64,000 nt of DNA from Corynebacterium gallinarum. Lineage in GTDB: Bacteria; Actinomycetota; Actinomycetes; Mycobacteriales; Mycobacteriaceae. The DNA lies in the NCBI RefSeq assembly GCF_014837045.1, contig NZ_JACSPR010000008.1, forward strand, positions 1 through 64,000, in the 5' to 3' direction. The position numbers and the translations under genes are program-made. Of this stretch, positions 7,532 through 16,204 are shown piece after piece (position 1 is the stretch's first letter; each line of letters opens with the position of its first letter). The notes under the pieces were generated by a model. The model saw only the letters and a list, made by a program, of their open reading frames with translations, ran no database searches and was not told the origin of the DNA.

Positions 7532-8008
7532 TTACAGGGCGACGACCTGACCGTCAACCTCAACCTGGGAGAAAACCAGGCCCTGGGAGGTCTCGGTCAC
7601 GGCGGAGAGTTCCACGTCGACGTCCTCGATGACTTCCTCATCACCGACGGTGGCGGTGACGATACGGGTGCCGGTGCCGGTGGCACCGTCCTCATCCCAG
7701 GACACCCACTCGATCGCGGTGAGCTGATCACTGTTGTCAGCACAGTTCAGGGAGATCACCTGCGGCTCGCGGGTGGGAGCCGCGACGCAGTCGATGTAAC
7801 CGGGCAGCTCGGCACTGGCAATCGCGGTGGTGGTGCCCGCGGTGGTGGTCGTCCGGGCGGAGGTTTCCGTGGTCGGGGCGGCTACGCCGGTGGCGGTGTC
7901 GACCTTCGCATCGGAATCATTCTCGTTCGGAGGGGTACACGCGGTGATGGCCAGAGCCGCAGCAGCGGTGACACCGGTGATCAGGAGCTTTCGGGAAAGG
8001 GAAGTCAT
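7532..8008 (-). CDS. Small secreted lipoprotein of unknown function
   Basis: 158 residues from ATG 8008 (an in-frame TTG lies one codon upstream). Signal peptide with basic n-region (MTSLSRK), hydrophobic core and lipobox ITAC, so lipid-anchored on the outer face of the membrane. A Thr/Ala/Ser-rich linker (about residues 40-65) leads to a C-terminal acidic domain with two cysteines (IDCVAA and SLNCAD), probably a disulphide. No family recognised. It lies 15 nt downstream of greA on the same strand and is likely read through from it. Confidence 0.8.
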   Translation of the reverse strand: MTSLSRKLLITGVTAAAALAITACTPPNENDSDAKVDTATGVAAPTTETSARTTTTAGTTTAIASAELPGYIDCVAAPTREPQVISLNCADNSDQLTAIEWVSWDEDGATGTGTRIVTATVGDEEVIEDVDVELSAVTETSQGLVFSQVEVDGQVVAL

Positions 8009-8023
8009 CAAAGATCAAAATCC

Positions 8024-8548
8024 TTAGTTCTCGCCGCGCGGGGTCGCGGCCTTCTCAGAATTGTATGGCTCAGCGGAAACAATCGTAACTGATACAGCGG
8101 AGCCATTGGGAGTAGTGTACTCACGGGTTTCACCCTCGTGTGCACCCAGGATGGCTGCACCGAGCGGGGACTGCTCGGAGTAGGTCTCCAGATCGGGGTT
8201 GTCCGTCGCGGCGGCACGGGTGCCGATCAGGAAGGTCTCCTTGTCGGACTGATCGCCGTCGTAGTAGACGTGGACAACGGAACCGACGTTGGCCACACCC
8301 TCGACGATGCCCTCACGCTCGGTGGTGGCGTTCGCCAGCACCTCGGAGATCTGCTTGATGCGGGCCTCCTCCTGGTCCTGCATCTCGCGGGCCGCGTCGT
8401 AGCCGGCGTTCTCCTTGAGGTCGCCCTCTTCACGACGTTCGTTGATCTCCGCGGCGACAATCGGGCGACGGGCGATGAGGGTGTTGAGCTCCTCCTCCAG
8501 CTTGGCCTTCATTTCAGGCGTGATGTACTGCTTATCTGCACTTGCCAT
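8024..8548 (-). CDS. greA: Transcription elongation factor GreA
   Basis: 174 residues from ATG 8548; a longer upstream frame is not natural. The N-terminal coiled coil (KLEEELNTLIARRPIVAAEI ... GDLKENAGYDAAREMQ) carries the DLKENAGYDAA tip, whose acidic residues enter the RNA polymerase secondary channel to stimulate transcript cleavage. The C-terminal FKBP-like domain includes SPLGAAILGAHEGE. Length is slightly above that of E. coli GreA, normal for actinobacteria. Followed closely by the lipoprotein gene. Confidence 0.95.
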   Translation of the reverse strand: MASADKQYITPEMKAKLEEELNTLIARRPIVAAEINERREEGDLKENAGYDAAREMQDQEEARIKQISEVLANATTEREGIVEGVANVGSVVHVYYDGDQSDKETFLIGTRAAATDNPDLETYSEQSPLGAAILGAHEGETREYTTPNGSAVSVTIVSAEPYNSEKAATPRGEN

Positions 8549-8723
8549 GGTTATAACCCTCCCGGGAACTGTAGAGATGTCCCACCGGGTCAACCCCCGG
8601 CGCACATGACACAGGCCCCGGGAAAACCGGGGCCAACATTCAGATATGCGCGCGTGGAAGTCGACCAGCGATGTCAACGTACGTTTTCTGGGTGTGATTT
8701 TAGCACAGCCCGACCCCCGCGAA

Positions 8724-9227
8724 TTACAGGTTCATATGCGAGGGGATGGTGGTGGAACAACCATAGACCCCACCGGAGACCGCAGGCTCCCTGGTGGGGA
8801 TCTGCGTGGTGATGCGCACAACGGACTCGGTGCTCGGCTCCACCAGGATCTCCCGGCGACCAACCTCAGCATGGGAGTAATCCAACGCGGTCACAATGCA
8901 GTAGGTGGGCAACTCGGGGTTCTCGCGGGTGACATCCACATTCATCTGGAAGGTCGAGTCGTCGATACGCTCAAAGGCACCCATGGTGCCGGTCACCGTC
9001 TGCGCCTCCCGACGCTGCATGAACTGCACCAGCGCGATGACCAGGGCTACGACGATGACCACCGCCAACACCGCGATGACCTTGCCGGACCAGTTGTTGG
9101 TGGCCATGGTCTCCCGGTTCCCCCGGTACCGTGAGGACGGACGCTGCGTGACGTCAGGAATTTCCGGGGTGCCGGGGACGTTGGGGGAGGAGTTGGGGTT
9201 GTTGCTCATAGCGGAATTCGTCGACAT
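8724..9227 (-). CDS. DUF4307-type single-pass membrane protein
   Basis: 167 residues if started at ATG 9227 (ATG 9209 is an alternative). A Pro/Asn/Ser-rich N-terminal tail, one transmembrane segment around residues 50-72 (VIAVLAVVIVVALVIALVQF), then an extracytoplasmic domain with two cysteines (PTYCIV and YGCSTT). Topology, size and position next to mca and greA fit the DUF4307 family found across mycolic-acid actinobacteria. Function unknown. The gene diverges from mca. Confidence 0.78.
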   Translation of the reverse strand: MSTNSAMSNNPNSSPNVPGTPEIPDVTQRPSSRYRGNRETMATNNWSGKVIAVLAVVIVVALVIALVQFMQRREAQTVTGTMGAFERIDDSTFQMNVDVTRENPELPTYCIVTALDYSHAEVGRREILVEPSTESVVRITTQIPTREPAVSGGVYGCSTTIPSHMNL

Positions 9228-9439
9228 CCTAAACAGCCGTTCGGGGACATACCGCCCAGCCGTGGCGGGACGTATGAATAGACATCTCAACATCTTAGTC
9301 ACAGTTGTCCAAAGCGATAACCGGGGTCGACGCGGTTACGTCTATCATTGACTGGATACGTATCAACAAAATATTTCATGAGGTTTTCCGTCCAGCCATC
9401 CCAGGTTCCGGGAAAACCTCAAGGAAAGGATGAATACAC

Positions 9440-10315
9440 GTGAGTGGTCTGCGCCTGTTGGCGATCCACGCCCACCCCGACGACGAGTCCAGCAAGGGCG
9501 CCGCCACCATGGCCCGCTATGTCGCTGAGGGCAACCGGGTCATGGTGGTCACCTGCACCGGTGGTGAACGCGGTGACATCCTCAACCCCGCGATGGAAAA
9601 GCCCGGTGTTCTGGAGAACATCCCGGCCATCCGCCGTGAGGAGATGGCGAAGGCCATGGAGGTCCTCGGCACCGAACACCGCTGGTTGGGGTACGCCGAC
9701 TCGGGTCTGCCCCAGGGTGATCCACTGCCACCACTGCCGGAGGGCTGTTTCGCACTCGAGGACAATGAGGTGATCGTCCGCGACCTGGTGGAGATCCTCC
9801 GCGAGTTCCGCCCGCATGTGATCATCACCTACGACGAGAACGGTGGCTACCCGCACCCGGATCACCTCAAGGTCCATGAGGTGTCCATACTGGCCTGGGA
9901 TCGCTCCGGCGACGAGTCCTACGCACCCGAACTGGGCGAGGCGTGGACCCCGTTGAAGCTCTACTACTCCCACGGTTTCATTCGCCAGCGGATGGAGCTG
10001 TTCCACGAGCGGCTCGTGTCCATGGGCCAGCCGAGCCCCTACGCACCGATGATCGAGCGGTGGGAGAAGAACAAGGCCGACATCATGGCGCGCGTGACCA
10101 CCCAGGTCACCTGCGATGCGTACTTTGAGCACCGTGATGATGCGCTGCGCGCCCACGCCACCCAGATCGATCCCGCCGGGGCATTTTTTGGAACTCCGGT
10201 GGAGGTGCAGCGTAGGCTATGGCCTACAGAGGAATTCGAACTGGCCCAGACACGGGTCAGGACCGCCATTCCGGAAGATGACCTGTTCGCCGGTATCAAC
10301 CCGGATGCGGACTAG
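9440..10315 (+). CDS. mca: Mycothiol S-conjugate amidase
   Basis: 291 residues from GTG 9440 (AAGGAAAGGA 10-19 nt upstream). The PIG-L/LmbE zinc hydrolase fold is evident from AHPDDESSKGAATMARY (AHPDDE zinc ligands) and YPHPDHLKVHEVS (third ligand). It cleaves mycothiol-toxin conjugates to a mercapturate and GlcN-Ins, the detoxification step of mycothiol metabolism. The related deacetylase MshB is shorter, and Mca has the longer C terminus seen here. In C. glutamicum, mca lies in the same place between greA and aroF. Confidence 0.92.
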   Translation: MSGLRLLAIHAHPDDESSKGAATMARYVAEGNRVMVVTCTGGERGDILNPAMEKPGVLENIPAIRREEMAKAMEVLGTEHRWLGYADSGLPQGDPLPPLPEGCFALEDNEVIVRDLVEILREFRPHVIITYDENGGYPHPDHLKVHEVSILAWDRSGDESYAPELGEAWTPLKLYYSHGFIRQRMELFHERLVSMGQPSPYAPMIERWEKNKADIMARVTTQVTCDAYFEHRDDALRAHATQIDPAGAFFGTPVEVQRRLWPTEEFELAQTRVRTAIPEDDLFAGINPDAD

Positions 10316-10371
10316 TTGAAACCCCTCTGAATCCATTAATGGATCAGTTCCTTCAGGAAGGACGCTCAGGC

Positions 10372-10692
10372 GTGATTGACATCAGCCCCGTGTTGACTAC
10401 CGCAGCCAGCGTGTACAACGACACGACTTTCTTCATCCTTGCCCAGCAGCAGAGTGGTGGCCCCCTCGGCCCGGAGTTCGGTAAGGCTTCACCGATCGGT
10501 CTGCTCATCCTGGCGTTGATGGGTGCGGCCATCCTCACCCTCGGTTGGATGTTCCACCGACGCTGGTCACGGATGAACCGCCGCCGGATCTTCGCCGAGC
10601 GCAACGGCCTGGATCCCTTCGATATCGAGGGCATTCAGAAGGCCATGGCTGAGGTCGGCCTGAATGATAAATCCAAGAAGGGCTTCCTCTAG
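10372..10692 (+). CDS. Small single-pass membrane protein
   Basis: 106 residues from GTG 10372, chosen because AGGAAGG lies 10 nt upstream; an ATG at 10339 in the same frame lacks a ribosome-binding site. One transmembrane segment (PIGLLILALMGAAILTLGWM, about residues 43-62) is followed by a basic cytoplasmic region (FHRRWSRMNRRR) and a charged tail. Conserved in position in related corynebacteria; function unknown. It ends just before the aroF leader. Confidence 0.75.
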   Translation: MIDISPVLTTAASVYNDTTFFILAQQQSGGPLGPEFGKASPIGLLILALMGAAILTLGWMFHRRWSRMNRRRIFAERNGLDPFDIEGIQKAMAEVGLNDKSKKGFL

Positions 10693-10718
10693 ATAGGAAA
10701 TGTGTTAAAGTCTTCCTC

Positions 10719-10793
10719 ATGTTCGCAGCACGATTTTATTTTCCGACCGGCTCCGGGGTCTTCCCGCGTCAGCTGGCCGTTGATCGTGCCTAG
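10719..10793 (+). CDS. Leader peptide of the aroF attenuator (aroR-like)
   Basis: A 24-codon frame upstream of aroF encodes MFAARFYFPTGSGVF and 9 more residues before TAG, with four Phe and one Tyr, three of them clustered as FYF. This is the pattern expected for ribosome-mediated attenuation sensing aromatic aminoacyl-tRNA, and a leader of this kind upstream of aroF has been reported in C. glutamicum as I recall. CCGGCTCCGG (10747-10756), inside the leader, can pair with CCGGAGCCG (10811-10819), giving an alternative fold before the terminator. Confidence 0.75.
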   Translation: MFAARFYFPTGSGVFPRQLAVDRA

Positions 10794-10819
10794 CTAGAAC
10801 GCGAACAGAACCGGAGCCG

Positions 10820-10858
10820 AGCAGCACCTCCCCGCAAGGGTCGAGGGGCTGCTTTTTT
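10820..10858 (+). terminator. Attenuator terminator of aroF
   Basis: AGCAGCACCTC (10820-10830) pairs with GAGGGGCTGCT (10843-10853), with one mismatch and a 12-nt loop, and runs straight into TTTTTT. It lies between the Phe/Tyr-rich leader and aroF and so would stop transcription when leader translation is unimpeded. Confidence 0.85.
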
Positions 10859-10930
10859 GTTTCCCCACATGATTTCCCCCATAAACGGTTATCCACCGAT
10901 ATCACCGCCCGAAAGGCAGATCCCAGCACC

Positions 10931-12025
10931 ATGAGCGCCCCAGTGTCCCTCCCCAATCCGGCATCCACCAGCAACAAACGGGTGGTTGCCTTCCATGAGC
11001 TGCCCAGCCCGGCTGAACTGATCGCCGACAATCCCTTAAGCCCCCGCCAGGCGGAGAAGGTCGAGCGTGACCGCCAGGAGATCGCCGATATCTTCGCCGG
11101 CGATGATGACCGCCTCGTGGTCGTCGTCGGTCCGTGTTCGGTCCATGACCCGGAGGCCGCGATCGACTACGCCAACCGTCTGGCACCCCTGGCCAAGCGT
11201 CTGGACAAGGACCTGAAGATCGTCATGCGCGTCTACTTCGAGAAGCCACGCACCACGGTCGGATGGAAGGGCCTGATCAATGATCCGCACCTCAACGAGA
11301 CCTACGACATCGCCGAGGGACTGCGCCTGGCGCGCAAGGTGCTTATCGACGTGGTGAACCTCGATCTGCCCGTCGGCTGCGAATTCCTCGAACCCAACAG
11401 CCCGCAGTACTACGCCGACGCCGTGGCCTGGGGCGCCATCGGTGCCCGCACCACCGAATCCCAGGTCCACCGCCAGCTCGCCTCCGGGATGTCCATGCCC
11501 ATCGGTTTCAAGAACGGCACCGACGGCAATGTCCAGGTGGCCATCGACGCGGTGGAATCCGCCCGGAACCCACACTTCTTCTTCGGCACCTCCGACCACG
11601 GCGCCCCCTCCGTGGTGCAGACCGCCGGTAACTCCAACAGCCACATCATCCTCCGTGGTGGCACCGCCGGGCCGAACCACGATCCGGCCTCCGTCGCGCA
11701 GACCGTGGAGAAGCTGAGGGAGAGCGCACGCCTCATGATCGATGCCTCCCACGCCAACTCGGGCAAGGATCATGTCCGCCAGGTGGGTGTGGTCCGTGAG
11801 ATCGCCGAGCAGATCACCGCCGGTGATGAGGCTATCGCCGGCATCATGATCGAATCCTTCCTCGTCGGTGGGGCCCAGAACCTGGATCCGGCCAAGCTGA
11901 AGATCAACGGCGGTGAGGGTCTGGTCTACGGTCAGTCCGTCACCGACAAGTGCATCGACATCGACACCACCGTCGATCTGCTCGGTGAGCTCGCCGCCGC
12001 GGTCCGTACCCGCCGGGAGGCCTGA
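10931..12025 (+). CDS. aroF: DAHP synthase, class I (3-deoxy-7-phosphoheptulonate synthase)
   Basis: 364 residues; condenses phosphoenolpyruvate and erythrose 4-phosphate, the first step of the shikimate pathway. Class I AroFGH motifs are clear: VVVVGPCSVHDPEAAIDYA, KPRTTVGWKGLINDPHLN, GARTTESQVHRQLASG, GFKNGTDG, DASHANSGKD and the C-terminal IESFLVGGAQ. It corresponds to the tyrosine-sensitive AroF of C. glutamicum rather than the class II AroG. Expression is probably set by the leader attenuator upstream. The next gene is a prenyl diphosphate synthase on the same strand. Confidence 0.95.
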   Translation: MSAPVSLPNPASTSNKRVVAFHELPSPAELIADNPLSPRQAEKVERDRQEIADIFAGDDDRLVVVVGPCSVHDPEAAIDYANRLAPLAKRLDKDLKIVMRVYFEKPRTTVGWKGLINDPHLNETYDIAEGLRLARKVLIDVVNLDLPVGCEFLEPNSPQYYADAVAWGAIGARTTESQVHRQLASGMSMPIGFKNGTDGNVQVAIDAVESARNPHFFFGTSDHGAPSVVQTAGNSNSHIILRGGTAGPNHDPASVAQTVEKLRESARLMIDASHANSGKDHVRQVGVVREIAEQITAGDEAIAGIMIESFLVGGAQNLDPAKLKINGGEGLVYGQSVTDKCIDIDTTVDLLGELAAAVRTRREA

Positions 12026-12048
12026 GCCCAGGGAGATACGCAGTTCGA

Positions 12049-12180
12049 TTTTTCCGACACACCGGGGCCCCACAGCCTGGCCTGTGGTGGAATAGTCGAA
12101 CGCAACCGGGGGCGGACATGAGACTTTTTCGACACACCCCCAGCCGCCGGCCCGGACTGTGTAGCAATAGTCGCACAACC
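12049..12180 (+). repeat. Two imperfect direct repeats of about 57 bp upstream of uppS
   Basis: 12049-12107 and 12125-12180 share the same frame of sequence: TTTTTC(C)GACACACC at the start, a G/C-rich middle, and GNAATAGTCGNACNCAACC at the end. Each copy holds an AT-containing core (GGAATAGTCG / GCAATAGTCG) that could be a -10 region, so these may be duplicated promoters or binding sites. They are not coding in any convincing frame. Confidence 0.6.
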
Positions 12181-12231
12181 CCCAGACAGGAATCACGGCG
12201 CGGGGGTGCGCGACATCCCGGTGGCGGGGAC

Positions 12232-12245
12232 TACACTGTTAAACG
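12232..12245 (+). promoter_or_regulatory. Putative leaderless promoter -10 of uppS
   Basis: TACACT (12232-12237) fits the corynebacterial TANNNT -10 hexamer and is followed, after 7 nt, by the in-frame GTG at 12245. This spacing would place transcription start at the start codon itself. Confidence 0.5.
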
Positions 12246-13015
12246 TGTTGAACCTGCCCAGACTGCTCTATCCCCTCTATGAACGCCGGCTCCTCAAGGA
12301 GCTCAACGGCGCGAAGCAGCCTGGGCACGTCGCGATCATGTGTGATGGCAACCGCCGCTGGGCCAGGGAGGCCGGTTTCGTTGATCTGAGCCACGGACAC
12401 CGTGTGGGTGCCAAGAAGATCGGGGAGCTGGTCCGCTGGTGCGATGACGTGGATGTGGATCTGGTCACTGTCTACCTCCTGTCCACGGAGAACCTCGGCC
12501 GGGATGAGGCTGAACTGCAGCTGCTCTATGACATCATCGGTGATGTCGTCGCCGAGCTCTCCCTGCCGGAGACCAACTGCCGGGTGCGGCTGGTCGGCCA
12601 CCTGGATCTGCTGCCCAAAGAGTTCGCCGAACGCCTGCGCGGAACCGTATGCGAAACCGTGGATCACACCGGCGTGGCCGTGAACATCGCGGTCGGGTAC
12701 GGCGGGCGCCAGGAGATCGTCGACGCGGTGCGTGATCTGCTCACCTCCGCCCGCGATGAGGGCAAGACCCTCGATGAGGTCATTGAGTCGGTGGATGCCC
12801 AGGCCATCTCGACCCACCTGTACACCTCCGGGCAGCCGGATCCGGATCTGGTGATCCGCACCTCCGGTGAGCAGCGACTGTCCGGGTTCATGCTGTGGCA
12901 GTCTGCCTACTCGGAGATCTGGTTCACTGATACCTACTGGCCTGCATTCCGCAGGATCGACTTCCTCCGGGCACTGCGTGACTATTCGCAGCGCAGCAGG
13001 CGGTTCGGAAAATAG
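12245..13015 (+). CDS. uppS: Cis-prenyl diphosphate synthase (Z-FPP/UPP synthase family)
   Basis: 256 residues if the leaderless GTG at 12245 is used (a GTG at 12206 would add 13). Diagnostic UppS motifs: HVAIMCDGNRRWAR (catalytic Asp), YLLSTENLGR, NIAVGYGGRQEIVDA, and DLVIRTSGEQRLSGFMLWQS with SEIWF. The sequence closely follows the mycobacterial short-chain Z-FPP synthase (Rv1086) type, including SGEQRLSGF. It therefore probably makes Z-farnesyl diphosphate that is elongated elsewhere to decaprenyl phosphate for cell-wall arabinan and peptidoglycan synthesis. Confidence 0.9.
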   Translation: MLNLPRLLYPLYERRLLKELNGAKQPGHVAIMCDGNRRWAREAGFVDLSHGHRVGAKKIGELVRWCDDVDVDLVTVYLLSTENLGRDEAELQLLYDIIGDVVAELSLPETNCRVRLVGHLDLLPKEFAERLRGTVCETVDHTGVAVNIAVGYGGRQEIVDAVRDLLTSARDEGKTLDEVIESVDAQAISTHLYTSGQPDPDLVIRTSGEQRLSGFMLWQSAYSEIWFTDTYWPAFRRIDFLRALRDYSQRSRRFGK

Positions 13016-13041
13016 TCACCCGCTTCTTATAAAGGAGAGCA

Positions 13042-13560
13042 ATGTCCCAGCCGATTGTTGCGTTTGAATCCGTCTACGGATCCACCCGGCAGTACGCGAA
13101 CGAACTGGCCACGCGCTGCGGTGTGGAGGCGGTGCCGCTCAATGAGGCACAGGCGCGTCTATCCGCTGACCCGCAGGCACCCCTGATCGTGTTGAGCCCG
13201 GTCCACGGCCCGATGAATGCGGGCGCGAAATTCATCACCGATACCGACCTGGGGGATCGTCGCGTGGCGCTGTGCACCGTCGGCATGACCCTGGATGATA
13301 TCGCGGTGAAGAAGGACGGTTCCGCCCGGGCGCTGGGCAACAAGGTCGACCGCGTCACCCGTTTCTACCTTCCGGGTCGCCTGAATTACTCCGAGCTGTC
13401 CGGCGCGCACCGCACCACCATGTGGACCGTGGTCAACATGCTCAAGGCCAAGCCGATGAAAAACGCCAATGACAAGATGATGATCGAGACCTTCGACACC
13501 GACGTGGACCGGGTTGATCCTACCCGTCTGGATGAGGTCGTCACCTGGGCGAACGGCTGA
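13042..13560 (+). CDS. Flavodoxin-domain protein
   Basis: 172 residues with AAAGGAGAG before the ATG. The N terminus (IVAFESVYGSTRQYANELA) is the phosphate-binding loop of a flavodoxin, and VLSPVHGPMNAGAKF and VALCTVGMTLDD complete the fold. The family includes HemG-like protoporphyrinogen oxidases and menaquinone-dependent flavoproteins; this one keeps the FMN-binding loop but its partner is unknown. It follows uppS by 26 nt and is probably co-transcribed. Confidence 0.82.
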   Translation: MSQPIVAFESVYGSTRQYANELATRCGVEAVPLNEAQARLSADPQAPLIVLSPVHGPMNAGAKFITDTDLGDRRVALCTVGMTLDDIAVKKDGSARALGNKVDRVTRFYLPGRLNYSELSGAHRTTMWTVVNMLKAKPMKNANDKMMIETFDTDVDRVDPTRLDEVVTWANG

Positions 13561-13599
13561 ATAACCGGCGGGCGGGTCGGTTCGTCGACAAGCAGCGTT

Positions 13600-14586
13600 C
13601 TAGAGTTTACGCATCCGCACTCGCTCGACGAGGTGGTCGGCGCTCTTGCGCAGGACCAGGGAGGCGCGCACCCGGGTGGGCAGGATGTTCTCCACCAGGT
13701 TGGGCAGGTTGATGGACTGCCAGATCTCGCGGGCCACGGCGGCGGCCTTCTCATCGCCGATGTCGGCGTAGTGCCGGAAGTGTGCGTCGGGGTGGCGGAA
13801 GGCGGTGTCACGCAGCTGGAGGAAACGCTCGATGTACCAGCGCTCGATGTCCTCGGTGCGGGCGTCGACGTACACGCTGAAATCGAACAGGTCACTGACC
13901 ATGAGGGTGGGGCCGGTCTGCAGCACGTTCAGTCCCTCGACGATGAGGATGTCGGGTTGATCCACCGTGATGTACTTGCCGGGCACGCGGTCATAGGCGG
14001 TGTGCGAGTACACCGGTGCCCGCACATTGAACTTGCCTGATTTCACATCGGTGACGAAACGCAGCAGGGCCCGCTGGTCGTAGCTCTCGGGGAAACCCTT
14101 GCGGTTCATGATGCCGCGGCGTTTCAGTTCCTCACCGGGGTAGAGGAAACCGTCGGTGGTCACCAGATCCACCCGCGGGTGGGAACTCCAGCGTTGCAGC
14201 AGCACCTGGAGCAGACGCGCGGTGGTTGATTTACCCACCGCCACCGAACCGGCGACACCGATGACAAACGGCACATGGGCGCCGGGGAACATGCGCGCGG
14301 AGGAGGTACCCAGGAAGGTCTCCGTGGCCACGGTCAGTTCCTGGCGGGCATTGACCTGCAGGTGGATCAGACGCGACAGCGGCAGGTAGACCTCGGCGAC
14401 CTCATCCAGGTCGATGTTCTCGCCCAATCCGCGCAGCGCCACGACCTCCTCCTCGGTGAGGACTTGGGGCATGGATTTACGCAGTTCCCGCCACTGGGCA
14501 CGGTCGAAGTCGAGGTACGGACTGAAATCCGGGGCGCGACCGGTTGCCTGGGGTGCACGGGTCTGAGCATTGAGTGGAGCTGCCAT
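13600..14586 (-). CDS. coaA: Pantothenate kinase type I
   Basis: 328 residues from ATG 14586. It phosphorylates pantothenate, the first and controlling step of CoA synthesis. Walker A is [14 protein letters not shown] (about residue 112); [11 protein letters not shown] and RKGFPESYD are typical of prokaryotic CoaA, as are [21 protein letters not shown] and the C-terminal RIRMRKL-like ending. A basic N-terminal extension is normal for actinobacteria. It is convergent with the flavodoxin gene (40-nt gap) and divergent from glyA. Confidence 0.95.
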   Translation of the reverse strand: MAAPLNAQTRAPQATGRAPDFSPYLDFDRAQWRELRKSMPQVLTEEEVVALRGLGENIDLDEVAEVYLPLSRLIHLQVNARQELTVATETFLGTSSARMFPGAHVPFVIGVAGSVAVGKSTTARLLQVLLQRWSSHPRVDLVTTDGFLYPGEELKRRGIMNRKGFPESYDQRALLRFVTDVKSGKFNVRAPVYSHTAYDRVPGKYITVDQPDILIVEGLNVLQTGPTLMVSDLFDFSVYVDARTEDIERWYIERFLQLRDTAFRHPDAHFRHYADIGDEKAAAVAREIWQSINLPNLVENILPTRVRASLVLRKSADHLVERVRMRKL

Positions 14587-14811
14587 AGGTCCTATTGTGC
14601 CCCCTGACCCACGACACCGTGCCGTCGGGGTTGTGATTGGGGCAACAGACGAGGGAATGTGGGCCCCGCCGCACACCCGCGGAGTGCAGGGGAATTAACC
14701 CAGCCCCCACACTTTCTCATCTGGGGGGTGGGGGGCTATGCTGAATTTGTACCTGTCCCGCGCGTGAGGTCTTACACGCGGGATTCGTCTTGTGAAAGGT
14801 TAGCTGACCTG

Positions 14812-16116
14812 ATGACCGATGCCCACCATGCGGATGATGTCCGTTACCAGCCACTGAGCGAGATCGATCCGGAGGTGGCCCAGGCCATCGCTGGCGAGCT
14901 CAGCCGACAGCGCGACACCCTTGAGATGATCGCCTCCGAGAACTTCGTGCCCCGTTCTGTTCTGCAGGCCCAGGGTTCCGTTCTCACCAACAAATATGCA
15001 GAGGGTTACCCCGGCCGCCGTTACTACGGTGGTTGCGAGCAGGTCGACATCATCGAGGACCTGGCCCGTGACCGTGCCAAGGCCCTGTTCGATGCCGAGT
15101 TCGCCAATGTCCAGCCGCACTCCGGTGCCCAGGCCAACGCCGCGGTCCTGATGACCCTGGCCGAGCCGGGTGACAAGATCATGGGTCTGTCCCTGGCCCA
15201 CGGTGGTCACCTGACCCACGGCATGAAACTGAACTTCTCCGGCAAGCTCTACGATGTCGCCGCCTACGGCGTGGACCCCGACACCATGCTCGTTGACATG
15301 GATCAGGTTCGTGAGCAGGCAATCAAGGAGCAGCCGAAGGTGATCATCGCCGGTTGGTCCGCCTACCCGCGTCACCTGGATTTCGCGGCCTTCCGCGAGA
15401 TCGCCGATGAGGTCGGAGCCACCCTCTGGGTGGATATGGCCCACTTCGCTGGCCTGGTTGCTGCCGGTCTGCACCCCAGCCCGGTTCCGTACGCCGATGT
15501 GGTGTCCTCCACGGTCCACAAGACCCTGGGTGGCCCCCGTTCCGGCATCATCCTGGCCAAGCAGGAGTACGCCAAGAAGCTGAACTCCTCGGTCTTCCCG
15601 GGTCAGCAGGGTGGTCCGCTCATGCATGCGATCGCCGCCAAGGCCACCGCCCTGAAGATCGCCGGCACCGAGCAGTTCGCCGAGCGTCAGGCCCGCACCA
15701 TCGAGGGTGCCCGCATCCTCGCGGAGCGTCTCACCGCCTCCGATGCCAAGGCCGCGGGCATTGATGTCCTCACCGGTGGCACCGATGTGCACCTGGTGCT
15801 GGCTGATCTGCGCAACTCCGAGATGGACGGCCAGCAGGCCGAGGATCTCCTGCACGAGGTTGGCATCACCGTCAACCGCAACGCGGTTCCCTTCGACCCG
15901 CGTCCGCCGATGGTCACCTCCGGGCTGCGTATCGGCACCCCGGCGCTGGCCACCCGTGGTTTCGATGCCGCCGCCTTCACCGAGGTCGCCGACATCATCG
16001 GTACCGCCCTGGCACAGGGCAAGTCCGCGGATCTGGAGTCCCTGCAGGCCCGCGTGACCAAGCTGGCTGAGCAGTACCCGCTGTACGAGGGTCTTGAGGA
16101 CTGGACCATCGTCTAG
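14812..16116 (+). CDS. glyA: Serine hydroxymethyltransferase
   Basis: 434 residues from ATG 14812 (AAAGG about 14 nt upstream). PLP enzyme interconverting serine and glycine while charging tetrahydrofolate with a one-carbon unit. Motifs: [31 protein letters not shown], and [15 protein letters not shown] with the PLP lysine at about residue 237. The C terminus [20 protein letters not shown] is also typical. The pabAB-pabC genes downstream supply folate precursors, a sensible neighbourhood. The approximately 220-bp gap to coaA contains a small inverted repeat (CGCGTG...CACGCG) but no recognised riboswitch. Confidence 0.96.
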   Translation: MTDAHHADDVRYQPLSEIDPEVAQAIAGELSRQRDTLEMIASENFVPRSVLQAQGSVLTNKYAEGYPGRRYYGGCEQVDIIEDLARDRAKALFDAEFANVQPHSGAQANAAVLMTLAEPGDKIMGLSLAHGGHLTHGMKLNFSGKLYDVAAYGVDPDTMLVDMDQVREQAIKEQPKVIIAGWSAYPRHLDFAAFREIADEVGATLWVDMAHFAGLVAAGLHPSPVPYADVVSSTVHKTLGGPRSGIILAKQEYAKKLNSSVFPGQQGGPLMHAIAAKATALKIAGTEQFAERQARTIEGARILAERLTASDAKAAGIDVLTGGTDVHLVLADLRNSEMDGQQAEDLLHEVGITVNRNAVPFDPRPPMVTSGLRIGTPALATRGFDAAAFTEVADIIGTALAQGKSADLESLQARVTKLAEQYPLYEGLEDWTIV

Positions 16117-16204
16117 TCTGTCCCCTCTGCCGTGTTGAGAAGGCATCGCCGGATGTTCCCGGCGGTGCCTTCACCCATTCCCAAAGGACCCCACGAAGGA
16201 CACC

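Noticed and set aside
10339..10371. ATG 10339 as start of the small membrane protein
   Set aside because: No ribosome-binding site, whereas GTG 10372 has AGGAAGG at proper distance.
14745..14811. Possible riboswitch before glyA
   Set aside because: Only one 6-bp inverted repeat (CGCGTG/CACGCG); no conserved core of glycine, SAM or THF riboswitches and no terminator.
14800..16146. 448-codon open frame opposite glyA
   Set aside because: Antisense shadow of glyA caused by GC-rich codon use; no family resemblance.
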